NCBI GenBank assembly: GCA_004802705.1 | Contig: SGPL01000187.1 | Location: 1-55,885 of the forward strand | DNA from: Bondarzewia mesenterica | Taxonomy: Eukaryota > Basidiomycota > Agaricomycetes > Russulales > Bondarzewiaceae | Reading direction: 5' to 3' | DNA length: 55,885 nucleotides | Part shown: piece by piece, positions 24,594 to 36,741 of the stretch | Layout: each line of letters begins with the position of its first letter | How positions within the stretch are numbered: the stretch's first letter is position 1 | The notes under the pieces: generated by a model | The model's input: the letters and a program-made list of their open reading frames with translations, nothing else | Told to the model about the DNA's origin: nothing | Database searches by the model: none | Translations under genes and position numbers: made by a program

Positions 24594-27500
24594 CTAGATG
24601 AAACCAAGTCCGCTGTACATGCCTGACTCCTCCTCCCAAGCGGACTGCTTCTTTTTTTGCTCGTCCGACTTCGTGGTGTACACAGACACCGTGTCATCTT
24701 TCATCGCCCGCTTCTCGGTCTTCGCCTTAAGCTCCGCGGCCAACCGCTCCCTTCTCGTACGATTTTCCGCCTCCTTCTGTTTCTTCGCTTCTGCCTTGCT
24801 CAATTTTTCCTCCACTTTGCGCACCTTCTCCTCCTCCTTAGAACCTTTGGAACCTTTGGAAGAAATGCTTGCCCGACTAGCCCCTTTAGACGACTTGTCC
24901 TTGTCCGAACCCGAGCGCCCAGTGAAGAAACGGCCGAGCGAAGGCCCGGTATTGTTGGGTTTTGTCAAGGGCGACTCGGGTTCTCGCTCGGGCTCGGGAA
25001 CGATCTGTCGGTAATGGGAAGGAGGCGAGGTAATAGTCTCTACGGGCGAGCGCGATTGGATGCGGAGGTTCTCGAGATTGGGAGTGCGGACCCATTCAGA
25101 GGAGCGAGGTACGCTGTTCCTCAACTGCTCTGAAATGCCGTAGAACAATGAGGGCGAGTCCGGCTCCCTCTCGAACTCGGGGTTTGCGAACTCCAACTGG
25201 TGTTTGCTCTCNATGGAGGCCATAGACATACGCCGATTGCCATAAAAGTCGTAGTCGAGCTCGTCGATGACAGCGAGGTTGGGTCCGAGCATGTGTGGGC
25301 TCATATGTGGACTGGCGATACGAGGGTTGGTGTACTGAGGATCAACTCCGTGCGTCGGAGGGAATGCAGATGGACTGTGTCGTGGTGAGCTTGGCAAGGA
25401 AGTGGTGCGAGTGGTAGAGCTAGTGAGAGAACTGCGCGAGGTGGTGGAAAGGAGCGAAGGGGTATCGCTGTCCGTATAGCTCCTTCGGGGTCGAGAGTTA
25501 TACGGGTGATAAAAGGAACTTGGAGAGAGAAAATTGCGTCCGGATACATCATCATACTGGTCTGATTCGGAGCCCGAGGATGACAGCATCATGGGTGATG
25601 GCGAAAGCCGCGGAGGTAACGGCATTGAATGCGTGTCAAGATGAAGGTTAGGCATGGATGGTCTTCCTCTGTTGAATTGATGAGGATGCGAGGGAGGAAG
25701 AACAGAATCCATCTGAGTTCCCAAGATGTCATCCACAGGAACGCTATCCTGCTCCAGGCGTTCCGAAAGACGTCTTTCAGGACCTTCGAGCGCGAGGAGC
25801 TCTCCCACTGCCGCCAGTTCGGAGTCTGTCCCCAGAGTCACGATGCTCATCGTTCGATCATCTTGACTTCGCTTCAACCACAATGGTACGGCAGATGCTG
25901 ATGGACTTGGACGATGCAGTGCACGCGGAATTTCATCTACATGCATTTTTTTTTACTCAACTTATGTTGACGTAACAGAAGTGAGTACCATACCGTGATT
26001 CGCCGATTGGCTTGGTGGCATTGACCCCATTGTCCTCGAGGCTGAAGGCTGCTGCATCCACGCGTCCGACATACCTCGAGGGCGGGCAGTAGAAGAAACA
26101 TCGGGGTCAACCCCGCCGCCACCGCCACCATTTCCACCATCAGATGGCCTACCCGAACCACTACCATTGTTATCCTGCTTTGATCTCGCTGATGGACGTC
26201 GTTGATTATACACCTAAGATTCGGGATTAGAACATCATATAGCGATTGGTAGATGATCTTTACCATGACGGTCTTGAGCGCCCTACCGGTAGTCGGAGCG
26301 TGTTAGATGCTTGGCATTCATGCAGAATTAGGACGAAGTGTCTTACCGAATCTGAAGGCTTCGACAACTACAAAGTGTAGCCACTTCATACACACCCACA
26401 GAAGTCGCATTTGATAATGCGCGATGCATGGAATGTTTCACAAGTGATTGCAGATGAGGGAGATTGTAATTTGTTGCCAACACCAACAAAGCACTGAGCA
26501 CCGCCGGGGCATGTTGCAATGGAGTGAGTAGAGACAGAGAATAGAAGTACTGCACCAAAGCTAAGGTGATAGGGTAGGGTTCGGAAAGAAGAAGTGTACG
26601 TGGCGACAGCCGCGGATCCGGACGAGGTCCCTGATCAGCGGCGTTGGGTATGTCGGGTTGGGGAACATTAGTTGAAGACAACGGCAGAGTATCGAGAGCA
26701 TTGGTCACAGCCTGGAGGAATAAACGGCGTTGCTCGTGGAACCAAGGCCATCGGTCTTCCAACACTTTCCGCGAACACTTGACCCTCCGATCATCGTCGC
26801 AGACAATCTCAAAGTCTGCGAGAATGCCCTCTTCCAATGCTGCCAAGCCCATCTCCTGCATTCGGATATCCAACTCCAAGCGTGGCGGCTGATAGATACC
26901 AAAAGCCTCAAGGTCAATGACAGCAACGTGATCCCAGCTGAGCAGCCGACGATTATAGTCATCTACGAGGTTACCGTGGCGGTTACCGAAGATGACAAAT
27001 TTGTTAGCGTCCGACCAGAGACAACTTCGGAACCAAGAGCCAGAGGCAAGCGTGCTCCCAGGATCGACGCGGGACCACGTCATGCTGACAAAATCCAACG
27101 CCCATATTGAAAAGGACTGATAAGTATGAGCAAGATAGGTGCCGGCAATGATCAAATGCGTTCCCAGAATAGCACCAGTAGGGAATCGAAGTCCGGGGGG
27201 GAATGAGGATCCGGTCATAACAGAAGAATGGTCCTGGATAGCGAAGTCGTCACCTGAAAACGGGGTGATGACCTCGAGTTCGCGTTTCACATCGGTGAAC
27301 TTTGAAAGCAATGAGTCAGGCTATCCCGAGATCTTAAAAAATGGAACATACGTTATAGTTACTGTACAGATAGATATCATTAGGGTACTCTTCGGTAGCT
27401 TGCGTTGAGTAGGGAAGATGTACACGAGGTTCTGACGAGGTGTGAGTGGAAGGCGGGGACGACAACTTGTCCGTACGGAAGACGGGCTTTGTTGGTGTAA

Positions 27501-28310
27501 CGTGAGCACCCTCCTGTGGGATGCGAACGCGATGATTTGATGAAACAGCAACACTGCGATATGTACCGCAATGGCGAGGATAGTTGCGTTTCTGTACCCA
27601 GTCCTTCAAGTTAAGGTCATAGACATGGATGTCATCCAACCACACGTTTGAAAGATCTTGACCCCCAATGATGAATAATCGGTTGCCAGACACGGACGAT
27701 AGATGAGCATAGCGCGCTTTGGGTATGGGCACAGTAGCGTTCTCTAGCGACTTTTGCGACCAAGCAGACGGCATCCACCGTTGTGCGGAAAGGTCGTAAA
27801 AGCGGACATCACTCAGAACACACAGATCCTCGGAAGTTTGGGCGTCGGGCCTGACGCCCATACCGCCAAAGATTATAAGATATTGATTCCCTGATCACAC
27901 GGTCAGCCTGGCAGATGATAGCGGATCCGCAAAGACCGCTTACATGAATCCGCGCTATGGAAGTATCGTGGACCAGGAACATTTTCGTCAGAGGCAGTCG
28001 TGACCTTCTCCCAGTTCAGCGTCTCCAGATCGAACACGAACAGGTCGGAGACCATTCTGCGCTCAGTCACCAATCGTCCACCCTACGGAAGACCATTCAG
28101 GATGTGCACGCGCATACAGTCCTGGAAAGAGAACGACTGACAAAAAGGTACATCTTTGAACCAACGACGGTGGTCGACGCGCCCTACATGAAAGGATGGT
28201 TACGCGACAACGGGATGACAGTAAGAGGTATAGAGACTTACGACGAGTTTGGGAGGCACATCACCCGTGGTCTTACGGCAGAACGTAGTAAGATCGGAGA
28301 CGGAGTGCAT
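24594..28310 (-). CDS. Kelch-BTB protein, Ral2/Mds3 type
   Basis: Minus-strand exons read: MHSVSDLTTFCRKTTGDVPP, kelch repeats (SVSGNRLFIIGGQDLSNVW, DDIHVYDLNLKDWVQKRNY, LGTHLIIAGTYLAHTY, FSIWALDFVSMTWSRV, NKFVIFGNRHGNLVDDYNRR), then a BTB-like domain (ADFEIVCDDDRRVKCSRKVL, LLLSEPYPITLALVQYFYSL, HLQSLVKHSMHRAL), then a long Ser/Pro-rich, Gly-run-containing region. The C-terminus is basic and coiled-coil (EEKVRKVEEKLSKAEAKK) and ends SGMYSGLGFI. Kelch plus BTB with a disordered tail is the plan of fission-yeast Ral2 (Ras1 activation) and budding-yeast Mds3/Pmd1 (pH/TOR signalling); the exact role here is inferred. The N-terminus is uncertain: the ATG at 28310 is the first in frame after an in-frame TGA, but an upstream exon could exist. 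One N at 25212. Confidence 0.8.
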
Positions 28311-31300
28311 TTTGACGCGCCTAGAGGCAGCGACGACGAGAACGACGAGGACAGAGGGAAGGAAAGAGAAAGACGAAGGGGAGAAGAATTTACAGGGACT
28401 AAAGTATCAGCGTGAGGGTACACGATACTCTCTATCCGGGGTTTGAAATTCGGCGCAATCTTAGATCCTGTTGCTCCGATACGGTATATCCCCACCGCTT
28501 ACTCCGGCCGGCTGCAGCATAAAAAAGCATAAAAATCCTCCAATGTCCTCAGGCTCTCGGTTCTCTGGCCACCGGTGTACGTTGACTTTTCGATGTTCAG
28601 CTCGCCGCATCTTTCTTCCTCTCAATTCCTCTTCGATGCGCCATAAATACTCACGCGCACGCGCAGGTTGCATAGCCTTGCCGGCGCGATATCTGCTGCG
28701 CTTGAGCATCTTCACAAGCTATCATCGCGAGGAAACAGACACGCTAGTTCTCTGACGAATAGCTGTGAATTTGTCTGTGCGGAGGCATGACCTCGCACCG
28801 GCTTTACCTACTATGGAACATTCTGTGCATGCAACTATTATTCCTTCTCATGTAACCCTTCCTCTCCTCCATGCTCTTGCACGCCGCTTCCTAGGTCCTT
28901 GATCCTCGACAAGCATATGGGAGCCCTGGGAACCTCGTCTTGTCCTTGTGTTCTCATTTTTTGACGTGGACTCGATGTTTGATATGTACCGGCGTACGCC
29001 TATGCAATAAGGACGACATACTCGTATTTATTATAGCTCGTTAGCTTTAAGTTTTCTGTCTCTTCGAGTGGTCGTTCTTTCCCAGGCACACAGACCTCAG
29101 CACAAACATCCTTGCTGATCGGCTGCCCTGACCCTCCCTGACCTGGCGCCGAGAAGGTAATCTATACACAAGGAACATGCCCTTGAAGTCACAGTTACCA
29201 CTGCCAGCGCTCTTCTGAGAAGCCTACAAATAAGCAATAAGCCCTCCAAAAGCCCACAAAGAACCACAAAGTGGATGCGTGGACTCTTATGAATCCGGGC
29301 GGCGACCTCCGACCGCGGTAATCTGCCGTATATATGTTTGGCCTCCGCCAAAGCGGCGTCCAAGTTATCATGCCCTTCGCTAGATAACCTCAACGACTGC
29401 GACAGTCGGGAGAAAGATGGTCATTGTGCTGACCGACTCTGACCGACCCTCTTCGACTGTATTCTTGTGAATGAACAAAGTTGTTCCGATATTCAGACTG
29501 ATGCACTGCATTTTTTGGGCGCACCGTGCATTTACTAAGATTTGTTGCTCAGCGTGTACCAACGTGCGCGCGTCAGGCAACACCAAGGTACAATCATCGA
29601 CGATCAAGACGTGTCGAGGAACGTGGCTAGAGAACGAGCTGCATAGATTCCATCATAAGGTTACACATGTACATTGTAGTTAAAAGCATTCCAAAGACTA
29701 GCAAAAGCATAAGAGGTCCCACACTGTGTGATCAACGTAGAAATATGTTCATTCTTCTGCACCCTCTTTACAGTCCTGCACCCTTTTTTACATTTTATAC
29801 CAACGCTAGCGCAGCGCAGGAAGCACAACAATCGAAGATGGTGTCTTTGTTCATGGTGCCTCACGGACACCGCAATCCAGTTGCGATTAAGTTATTCCGA
29901 CCTACAATTTCCGACCTACAGTATTGCCAGCCGCTCCACCAGGATCCCAGATATCTTCCACTATTCAGAGAAAGTCAAATTCGTGATCCCCAGGAATCAG
30001 AGGAGTTGCGTACACTCGGAAAAGAGCAGCGTTTATATCGGCCACACGGTTAGAGAAAAGGATGTATATGTACACCTGATGAGTGCGGAGCATCTTCGGG
30101 AGTCAACTGAGAAACTATCAGTAATCGGAAATAAGTGCGATCGCTTTGCAAGACTAGGACTGAGCGCTGAGCAGGAGCAGCCAGGACTAGCCAGGACCTC
30201 TGGAAGTATTCGGATCCCTCGATCTACGCTAAGTAGCGTTGATTTTCAGCGCCGGCCGAACCCCGGACCGAGATCAAGTCCGCATCCTGACATTCATCGG
30301 TGATGCCGGGTAGGAAGAACAAGGAGCAGCAATGACAGGATACTTGCATATCGCTGAGCATGTACAGGCCCCCAGTTGCCATGTACATATTTCAATAAGA
30401 GATTCCTATGCATAGTCTGCCGTTATCATGGCAGCCAAGGCTAGCTGGAAGAGCATCTTGGTGGGACTTGGAAGCCATATCCAGAAATATTCAGTATTTC
30501 CACGAGGTCAGAAAGCCCATCAGACACCAGTGCCATAAAATGAGCAATCACCGACTCGTTGCCACCTGAACGAGAAAAGGCCATCCTGGATTTGCCCGCC
30601 AGGGGCATTGTGGACACGGACCTACAGGAACACATGAAAAATCCACCATCAAAGCCGCAGCCAGACACTCAAAACTTAAAAACGGCGCGCGGAGTGATAG
30701 GTCCCAGGTGTTTCAGCGCGCGTAGGGGAACAGTGCGAAAACACCGTGCGAGAGATCATCTACTGATCAGGAGGACGATGTCAAAGGCAAGCCTGTGGAA
30801 GCCTGTATACGAGCCCGTAAGGACCGCGTGACGCAAGAAGCCCGTAGAGGAGCGTAAAGGCCATGATATGGAAGCTCATTATAACCGAACAGTGTCTGCA
30901 GTGTATGGCCTAGGCAGCTGAGCAACTCGCAAACCCCTGCCCTGACTCGAGCATCTTGCAAATTCTTCAGCTTCCAAGTTGTGTAAATAACGGCGACTGA
31001 GCGATGTTTGAGCGGATACACACTGGCTCTGCAAATTCTGTTAAGGCGAGCGGCGTGCCGTGGCAGTTTGCAGCTCACCAATGATGCGATATAACGCATG
31101 CCCCCTTGTTTCTCGAATCACCGCACATGCCCATGGGTGAAGCGCTGAGTATTCCCCGTGGAATTCTGCAAACCTGAACAGGAAGAAGTTTAGGAAAAGT
31201 GCAGAGGTTCTTAATGTACGGGCTTGACGGATATCCGCTGATATCCGTCATGTTAAACCCAAAGAAAGATATTGGAAGTAAGATCAAATGACTTTGCGCT

Positions 31301-32639
31301 ACGGCACACAACGGGCACCGGCGTGCACCGCTTTCGACGAATCGGATGCATCTGCAGTTCACACCATGTGGGTCTTGGTATATGCGGGAGGATACGGCGC
31401 CCATGAATTTCAAGGTTGATGCCTTCCTGGTCACTTGGCTTGCCCAATGGAAGAGATCTGTATTGAAGAGGCTGGGATCGTCAGGACACACGTGGAAGGA
31501 GAGCATATGAGTCCACTTCAAACCAGAGAAGGAAATAGAATCACCTTACTTGAAGGTGAACAGCATGGGAAGGTGAACAAGAATCTTGAACGACTGAACG
31601 ACGAGAGAGAAGGAAGAGGAGTCAACAGAATGAACTATTACAAAACGACTTATTAGACATAAGTCTTGAATGGTTTCACTTCGTCAATATTATCGCAGCC
31701 CGCTAAGCATCGAGAAACGCTACAGGTTATATGGTTTCCGCGGCGGAGGGGAAAGGGACTAGGGCATTATTGAAGAGATATGCAGAGATGAGGATGCCCA
31801 ACTGCCAGAAGCCTAATGTCCCCAATGCGGGAAAGTATTGAGATGGGCCATGAGGCAGCCTCTGAACACAAGTCTTTATTAAATGATATTACTTGTGCTG
31901 ATCCTTGGGAAGTTCGATGTGACAAGGCAGACCTAGAGAACGAGTGATGATGGCACAGAGACAAGATTAGGGAGTTCATGGCTCAACAAGAAACCATTAA
32001 TGCCAAAGAGAAGCATCGCAACGCATGAGCACTCGTGAGGAATTGATCACTATCCGCCTGCGCTCTCATCGTATCTCTGCCAATTGACGTCAAGACAAAA
32101 ATGGTTAGTGCAGTGGAGACGCATCTCGTGGGAAGTACAGCTCACCACACCGTATCTCACTGGACATGCACATTTTACATCTTCGTCTGCATCAGTCGTC
32201 AGCGCGTCCCAGTGGTAGCGCCAGGCCGCAGTGCTTCCCAGGGCCTCCCCCCTCGTGAAGTGGCCAAAAACTTCCCTGTCGCGACTCGTTGACGAACTTG
32301 ACCAGTCACCCGCACATACCACAGTCCGCCGACTGCACATGGCATGAGAGTCAACGAAAGATGCTCCCGTCGCAATCGTCATATACGAGTACACATTAAT
32401 GTTGAATTCGTGATGAAGGATGAGCGCTGAGCGCACAGTGCTCCGCGCGAGTGCGAATACTCGTCACGGAGTAGTCACATATGAACGTCAGATTAGAACT
32501 CCGAGATGCGAAGATATGCGATCGAGTCAATGGTATGTCTCGAAGCCTGCTATCAGCATCTCGAATATCCCGCTCAAAAAATTCCCTCTCTCTACCTGAA
32601 ATCAGGATCCTATCTTTTACCCAAAGCCTCTCCTTCAAA
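28311..32639. other. 4.3 kb gene-poor gap
   Basis: No recognised gene. Longest frames without family resemblance: minus 31075-31521 (about 148 codons, non-ATG start, several Cys) and minus 30441-30668 (about 75 codons, ending LSDLVEILNISGYGFQVPPR). Either could be a relic exon. GC content remains genic, CpG is not depleted, and no terminal repeats were seen. The left end should contain the kelch-BTB promoter and the right end the PNPOx promoter. Confidence 0.5.
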
Positions 32640-33406
32640 ATGGACGCAATGGAAAACTACATGCAAGCCGCGCCGGACAAAATACAAGTCCTCGCGCACG
32701 AGCAATACTTCACTCGCGAGCACATCTCCCCCGACACCGTCCTTCCCAACCCACTTGACCAGTTCCGCGCCTGGTTCACCTCGGTGCAGGGGAAGGTCCG
32801 CGAGCCCGAGGCAATGTCGCTATCCACCGCGACCGCCGCGGGCATCCCTTCCTCTCGCATTGTACTCTTCAAGCAGCTCGACAAGCGCGGCTTCGTCTTC
32901 TACACGAACTACACCTCGCGCAAGTCTCACGAGCTCTCCGAGAACCCCAACGCTGCTTTAGCGTTCTACTGGCGTGAAGTGCACAGGCAGGTGCGTGTGC
33001 TGGGCAGGGTGGAGAAGGTCACAAAGGAGGAGAGCGAGGCGTACTTCCGCAGCCGGCCTCTTGGAAGTCGCATAGGTGCATGGGCGAGCAAACAAAGTAC
33101 AGTTGTTGGGGAGGACGAATTGCATGGTCATTTCATAGAGGTGGAGAAGCGTTTCGGTGTGAAGGAAGGTGATACGGACGGTGATATTCCGCTGCCTGAC
33201 TTCTGGGGTGGCTGGAGGGTCGTTCCGACGTAAGTCTCGCTGTCGACTTCATGGTGTTGCTGATTGGGAGCTATGCTGTCTGTTTCAGTGAGGTCGAATT
33301 TTGGGCCGGAAAACCCTCTCGTCTACACGATCGCGTGCGATACCTTCGCAAAGACGGCTCGCCCGATGAGTCGCCGGAGTGGACGATAGAAAGATTGTCG
33401 CCTTAG
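32640..33406 (+). CDS. PDX3: Pyridoxamine 5'-phosphate oxidase
   Basis: FMN enzyme that oxidises pyridoxine- or pyridoxamine-phosphate to pyridoxal-phosphate, the vitamin B6 cofactor; cytosolic. Two exons, 32640-33229 and 33289-33406, give 235 aa. Family motifs: AMSLSTATAAGIPSSRIVLF with KQLDKRGFVFYTNY (FMN/substrate site), SRKSHELSENPNAALAFYW, RQVRVLGRVEKV, SRPLGSRIGAWAS, and the C-terminal FWGGWRVVPTEVEFWAGKPS followed by RLHDRVRY and WTIERLSP. Start chosen as MDAMENYM at 32640. The frame is open upstream to an ATG at 32481, and an internal ATG at 32535 would give a Ser/Arg-rich leader, so a mitochondrial isoform is possible. Convergent with the aldolase gene, 340 bp apart. Confidence 0.96.
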
Positions 33407-33745
33407 AGCGTAAGGTGACGTTGATCAAGAATAACCAGAAGTATCCCATCCTATTCAATCGTATGTACGAAGACAATGGAATAAATGTACTAACATGTCC
33501 TCTCTGCTCACACGTCTTGACCATCACAAAGGACCAGACGCGTACTTCAGATAGGTACTTCTGCAGAAACAATCTGTTTGATCTTGACAAAGGGCAACAG
33601 CGGCGTTGCTGCTTGAAGCCGAAGGTAGACAAGGTAATCATTCTCTACATGTACATTCAATGTGTGGTATACCTTCAATCAATACTCTACATATACACCT
33701 TGCCTTCTACAAGGCCCAAGCATTTCAGACTTGCATCTCCACCGA

Positions 33746-35111
33746 TCAAACGCTCGAGCTCACGAGCTGCAACTGTCCCTGCGCCGCACCCCAACACACT
33801 TTCGCTCTCTCCTCAAAGACCTCCTTGGCACCCTTCTCATCCCCGCGCACCCACTTTTGCATCGCATCACCTTGTAAACCGCGTCCAAATGAAAACGTGA
33901 GCGGCGGAAGACGTGCGAACGCCGAAGGCGGCTTAGCGGAATTGACGATCTGATTGATTTTGTGCAAGTAAAGCGCTGCGTCCGAGTCTGACAAGCCGCC
34001 TGCGCAGATCAAGTCGTGAGCAAAATGACCTGTGGACGAGAATGCAATGAGAGTACCGGAGAGGAAGACGATGCCTGCTACAGCGAGGGGAACTGAGCGG
34101 GCTAAGGCTGTCGCGGTGGCGAGTGCAATTTCCTCGATGCTTGTAGTTTTTCTGGAGGGATGATTCAGGCCAGGCTGCGCAAAAGACGGCTTGATGAGCG
34201 ATCCTGCACGCGAAAAAAAAAACAATGCAAAATCTCAGACATATGTATAGACAATTCGTGGCAACAAAGCGATAGACCTTCCAGCAACACTCCATATGCC
34301 GCACACCGCGCATATATCATGCTTATGATCTTCACATGCACCTCCACGCTCCTTCTCAAATCTGCGTCTGCGCCAAAGTCGACGTCGGGCTCCACGATGG
34401 GGACGAGGCCAGCTTGCTGGCTGATTGCGGCGAAGCGCGCAAGGCTCTCCGCCTGCGCTTCGAGCGCCGCGTGCGTGGGGAAGGAAGACGCGGAGCACAG
34501 GATCGGGGCGCGCCATTTCGTAAAGCGTGCGCCTGCGGCTCGTGCCGCCTGCAGGCGCGGGAGGAGGTCGTCCAGGCCTTGGGTCGCGGGCTCGTTGGGA
34601 GAAATGGGAAGCGGGTGTGAGTCGGTATCAGCGCGCATGCCCGGGATAATCCCGCGCTTCTCGAGGACGGGGGCGAGTTTGAAGTCGATGAGGGTTTCGG
34701 AGTACAATATGACTCCGGAAATGTAATCTATGAATACAGTAGATGTCAGAAATACATGTGGACAATGATAGGATCGCATGGTGAAATCCACTACGAACCG
34801 GTTGGCAGTGTTTCGTACAGACACTCTCTCCAACGCCTCCTCTGCTCCCGTTTCTCCTGGTCTGAAAAGGTCTTCCGTTGATTATCTTCCCCTGCAGCGG
34901 CCGTCAACCGCGCTTCGATGCCCTCAGGACTCTCGTCCGTAGCATAAATTCCCTTCCCGCGGGGGTTGACGAGGGCATTCGCGATCTTGATCAGCTCCTG
35001 CGCGACCTCGGTTTTATGATATGGATAGAGGCTTGAGGTGCCATAAGTCTCGGAGGATGCCTTGGTGGAGAATGTGTAGCCCGGGGTGCTCGTAGCGTTC
35101 AAATCAGTCAT
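33746..35111 (-). CDS. Class I fructose-bisphosphate aldolase
   Basis: Glycolytic/gluconeogenic aldolase of the Schiff-base (metal-free) class. Minus strand: MTDLNATSTPGYTF, then NPRGKGIYATDESPEGIEAR (class I hallmark), RRRWRECLYETLPT spliced to DYISGVILYSETLIDF, GLVPIVEPDVDF, VKIISMIYARCAAYGVLLEG spliced to SLIKPSFAQPG (Lys of LxGxxxKP is the Schiff-base lysine), then FLSGGLSDSDAALYLHKIN and LTFSFGRGLQGDAMQKW. About 370 aa with four exons, near the usual 360. Fungi normally rely on the unrelated zinc-dependent class II enzyme, so this may be a second, specialised or acquired aldolase. The C-terminal Tyr of animal enzymes is not present; the protein ends LVSSSV. Confidence 0.93.
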
Positions 35112-35534
35112 GATTTCGCGGCGGTATCAGCGGTGAAATGAGTAGGGTAAACCGTCTCCGTTTCTTTATTCGTGGAGACCTTTATACCCAATCGTCCCGG
35201 GCCCCACAATAGCAATGATACCTCCGGTCAGCTGGTGGTTCTCATGATCATGAGATGGTCTTCCACAGTGCCGCCCACCCTTTGCATCCCGAGATGGAGC
35301 ACAAACGTGTCATTGTGGATGAACCCCTATTTCAGAAAGACGGAGGCTTTGTCTCGAACATGAAATACTTTCTAGCTTGTCAATATCCAGCCCAGATTTT
35401 GTTGCCCAGCTGCATTCGAAAGTCATGGGTGCAAGTCGAAGTGACAAACATTAGAAGCGCAAGTGCATTGAATAGCGCGAATTCACACCTTAGACTAAGG
35501 TTAGGGCCCCCCCCGATTCCTCCTCTTGACTTCG
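35112..35534. promoter_or_regulatory. Divergent 5' region, aldolase / small membrane protein
   Basis: About 420 bp between the start codons of two divergent genes, so it must hold both promoters. A C-run near 35508 and generally mixed composition; no specific operator is recognised. Confidence 0.35.
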
Positions 35535-36051
35535 ATGTTGAAGCATGCTTTCTCCAAACTAGTTCCTCGGCCCATCATTCCAAGACGCTCATGTATGGGT
35601 ATGCGAAAGAGACTTGCCAGCGGCAAGTCACAACCGCCGCTGGAAGACTTCGTCGGAGACCCGCGTCCGCCATGGGTCTACACCATGGCCAACGGCCTCA
35701 GAGTTGTTCTTCTCCCCGGTGCGTGCACCATCTCGTCGCCTTACGCTTATCTCGCACAGCTGACCTTCTTCTATCTGGACTAACGTCGCAGGTGTTTTCC
35801 TATACGCCGTATTTGTTGCGGATTTTGGTGAGAAGGAACACGTATTCATGCCGGTGGGCCAGTTACCTCTATCTTTCTTGATCATATTCTGACATGTTTG
35901 CCTCTTCCCTGCAAAGCCACGGAGATGGTTGGAAAGACAGAAAGCGGCATTTTTTACGCTAACGCCTGCCGAGCAGGAGCTCACTGGGACAGAACAACAA
36001 GCTGTACCGGAAGAGAAGGCGTCGGATTCTGAAGCAAAGACCAAGCCTTAA
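35535..36051 (+). CDS. Small single-span (probably mitochondrial) protein
   Basis: Three exons splice to about 125 aa: a basic N-terminus (MLKHAFSKLVPRPIIPRR, then MGMRKRLASG) resembling a presequence, PPLEDFVGDPRPPWVY, one membrane helix (GLRVVLLPGVFLYAVFVADF), a basic/aromatic stretch after it (GEKEHVFMPPRRWLERQ, then KAAFFTLTPAEQE) and a Glu-rich tail. Splice joints: LLP-G|GVFLY across the intron starting near 35719, and VFMP|PRRW. I believe related short proteins occur in other basidiomycetes, but I cannot name a family. The size and plan suit a respiratory-complex accessory subunit or assembly factor; that is inference only. Start chosen as the ATG opening the basic leader. Confidence 0.6.
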
Positions 36052-36741
36052 ACTGCGTCTTCCGTGATATCCTTGATCTTTAATGCCATTTATTGGACAA
36101 TGCCTTCGCCGCAGGCTGTGTATTTCGGCGGCAGGAGACTTTGAAGAGTTGGCGCTCGTTGGCAGTTGGAGGGAAAACGCGCGGGGCAGGGCATGCGGGC
36201 GCACAGTGCATACGTCTAGTTTTGCTGCGGCTTATCTATCGAAGCCGAACGGACATAAAATTTATATTTTGCGAATGTATTGAGTGCGCCCAACGGAGCA
36301 ACTGAACTAGAAGGAATCTATACTTGCTAACACAGAATGGCTGTCTTCTGTGGAGGTCGTGACGGACATATACCGGAGCTGGCCTTCCAAGATGATCCCC
36401 GAATGTCAACTATTCATGTATCACTAGTCGTTGGGGAACGAAAGGCACCGCGCGAAGAACCTGGACCCGAAGAGTGAACCGACAAAGTCTCATTGTAGAG
36501 GAATCAGTCGGAACATTTTGTGAGAACAAAGTCTATGCGCTTGAGAATTGGTTTCATTGCGCTGAAGGGGGGATATGAGGCATTGGGAGAGACCTGTCCA
36601 GCGTACAGATCATAGGACAGGATTCGACGATGCAAGCGAGCCGGAAGTCGATGATGGAGATACACGCGGATTCAGAAACGGCAAGTGAGGCTGAAGGAGT
36701 TTGAATACGAACCTTGTCATGAAAAACTGTGCAGCTGAACG
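36052..36741. other. Intergenic, no gene supported
   Basis: 690 bp between two plus-strand genes. Overlapping short frames on both strands show no domain. The right end should contain the promoter of the H15-domain gene. Confidence 0.5.

Noticed and set aside
32050..32436. 128-codon minus-strand frame upstream of PNPOx
   Set aside because: No domain, unusual Cys/His composition, and it overlaps the presumed PNPOx promoter.
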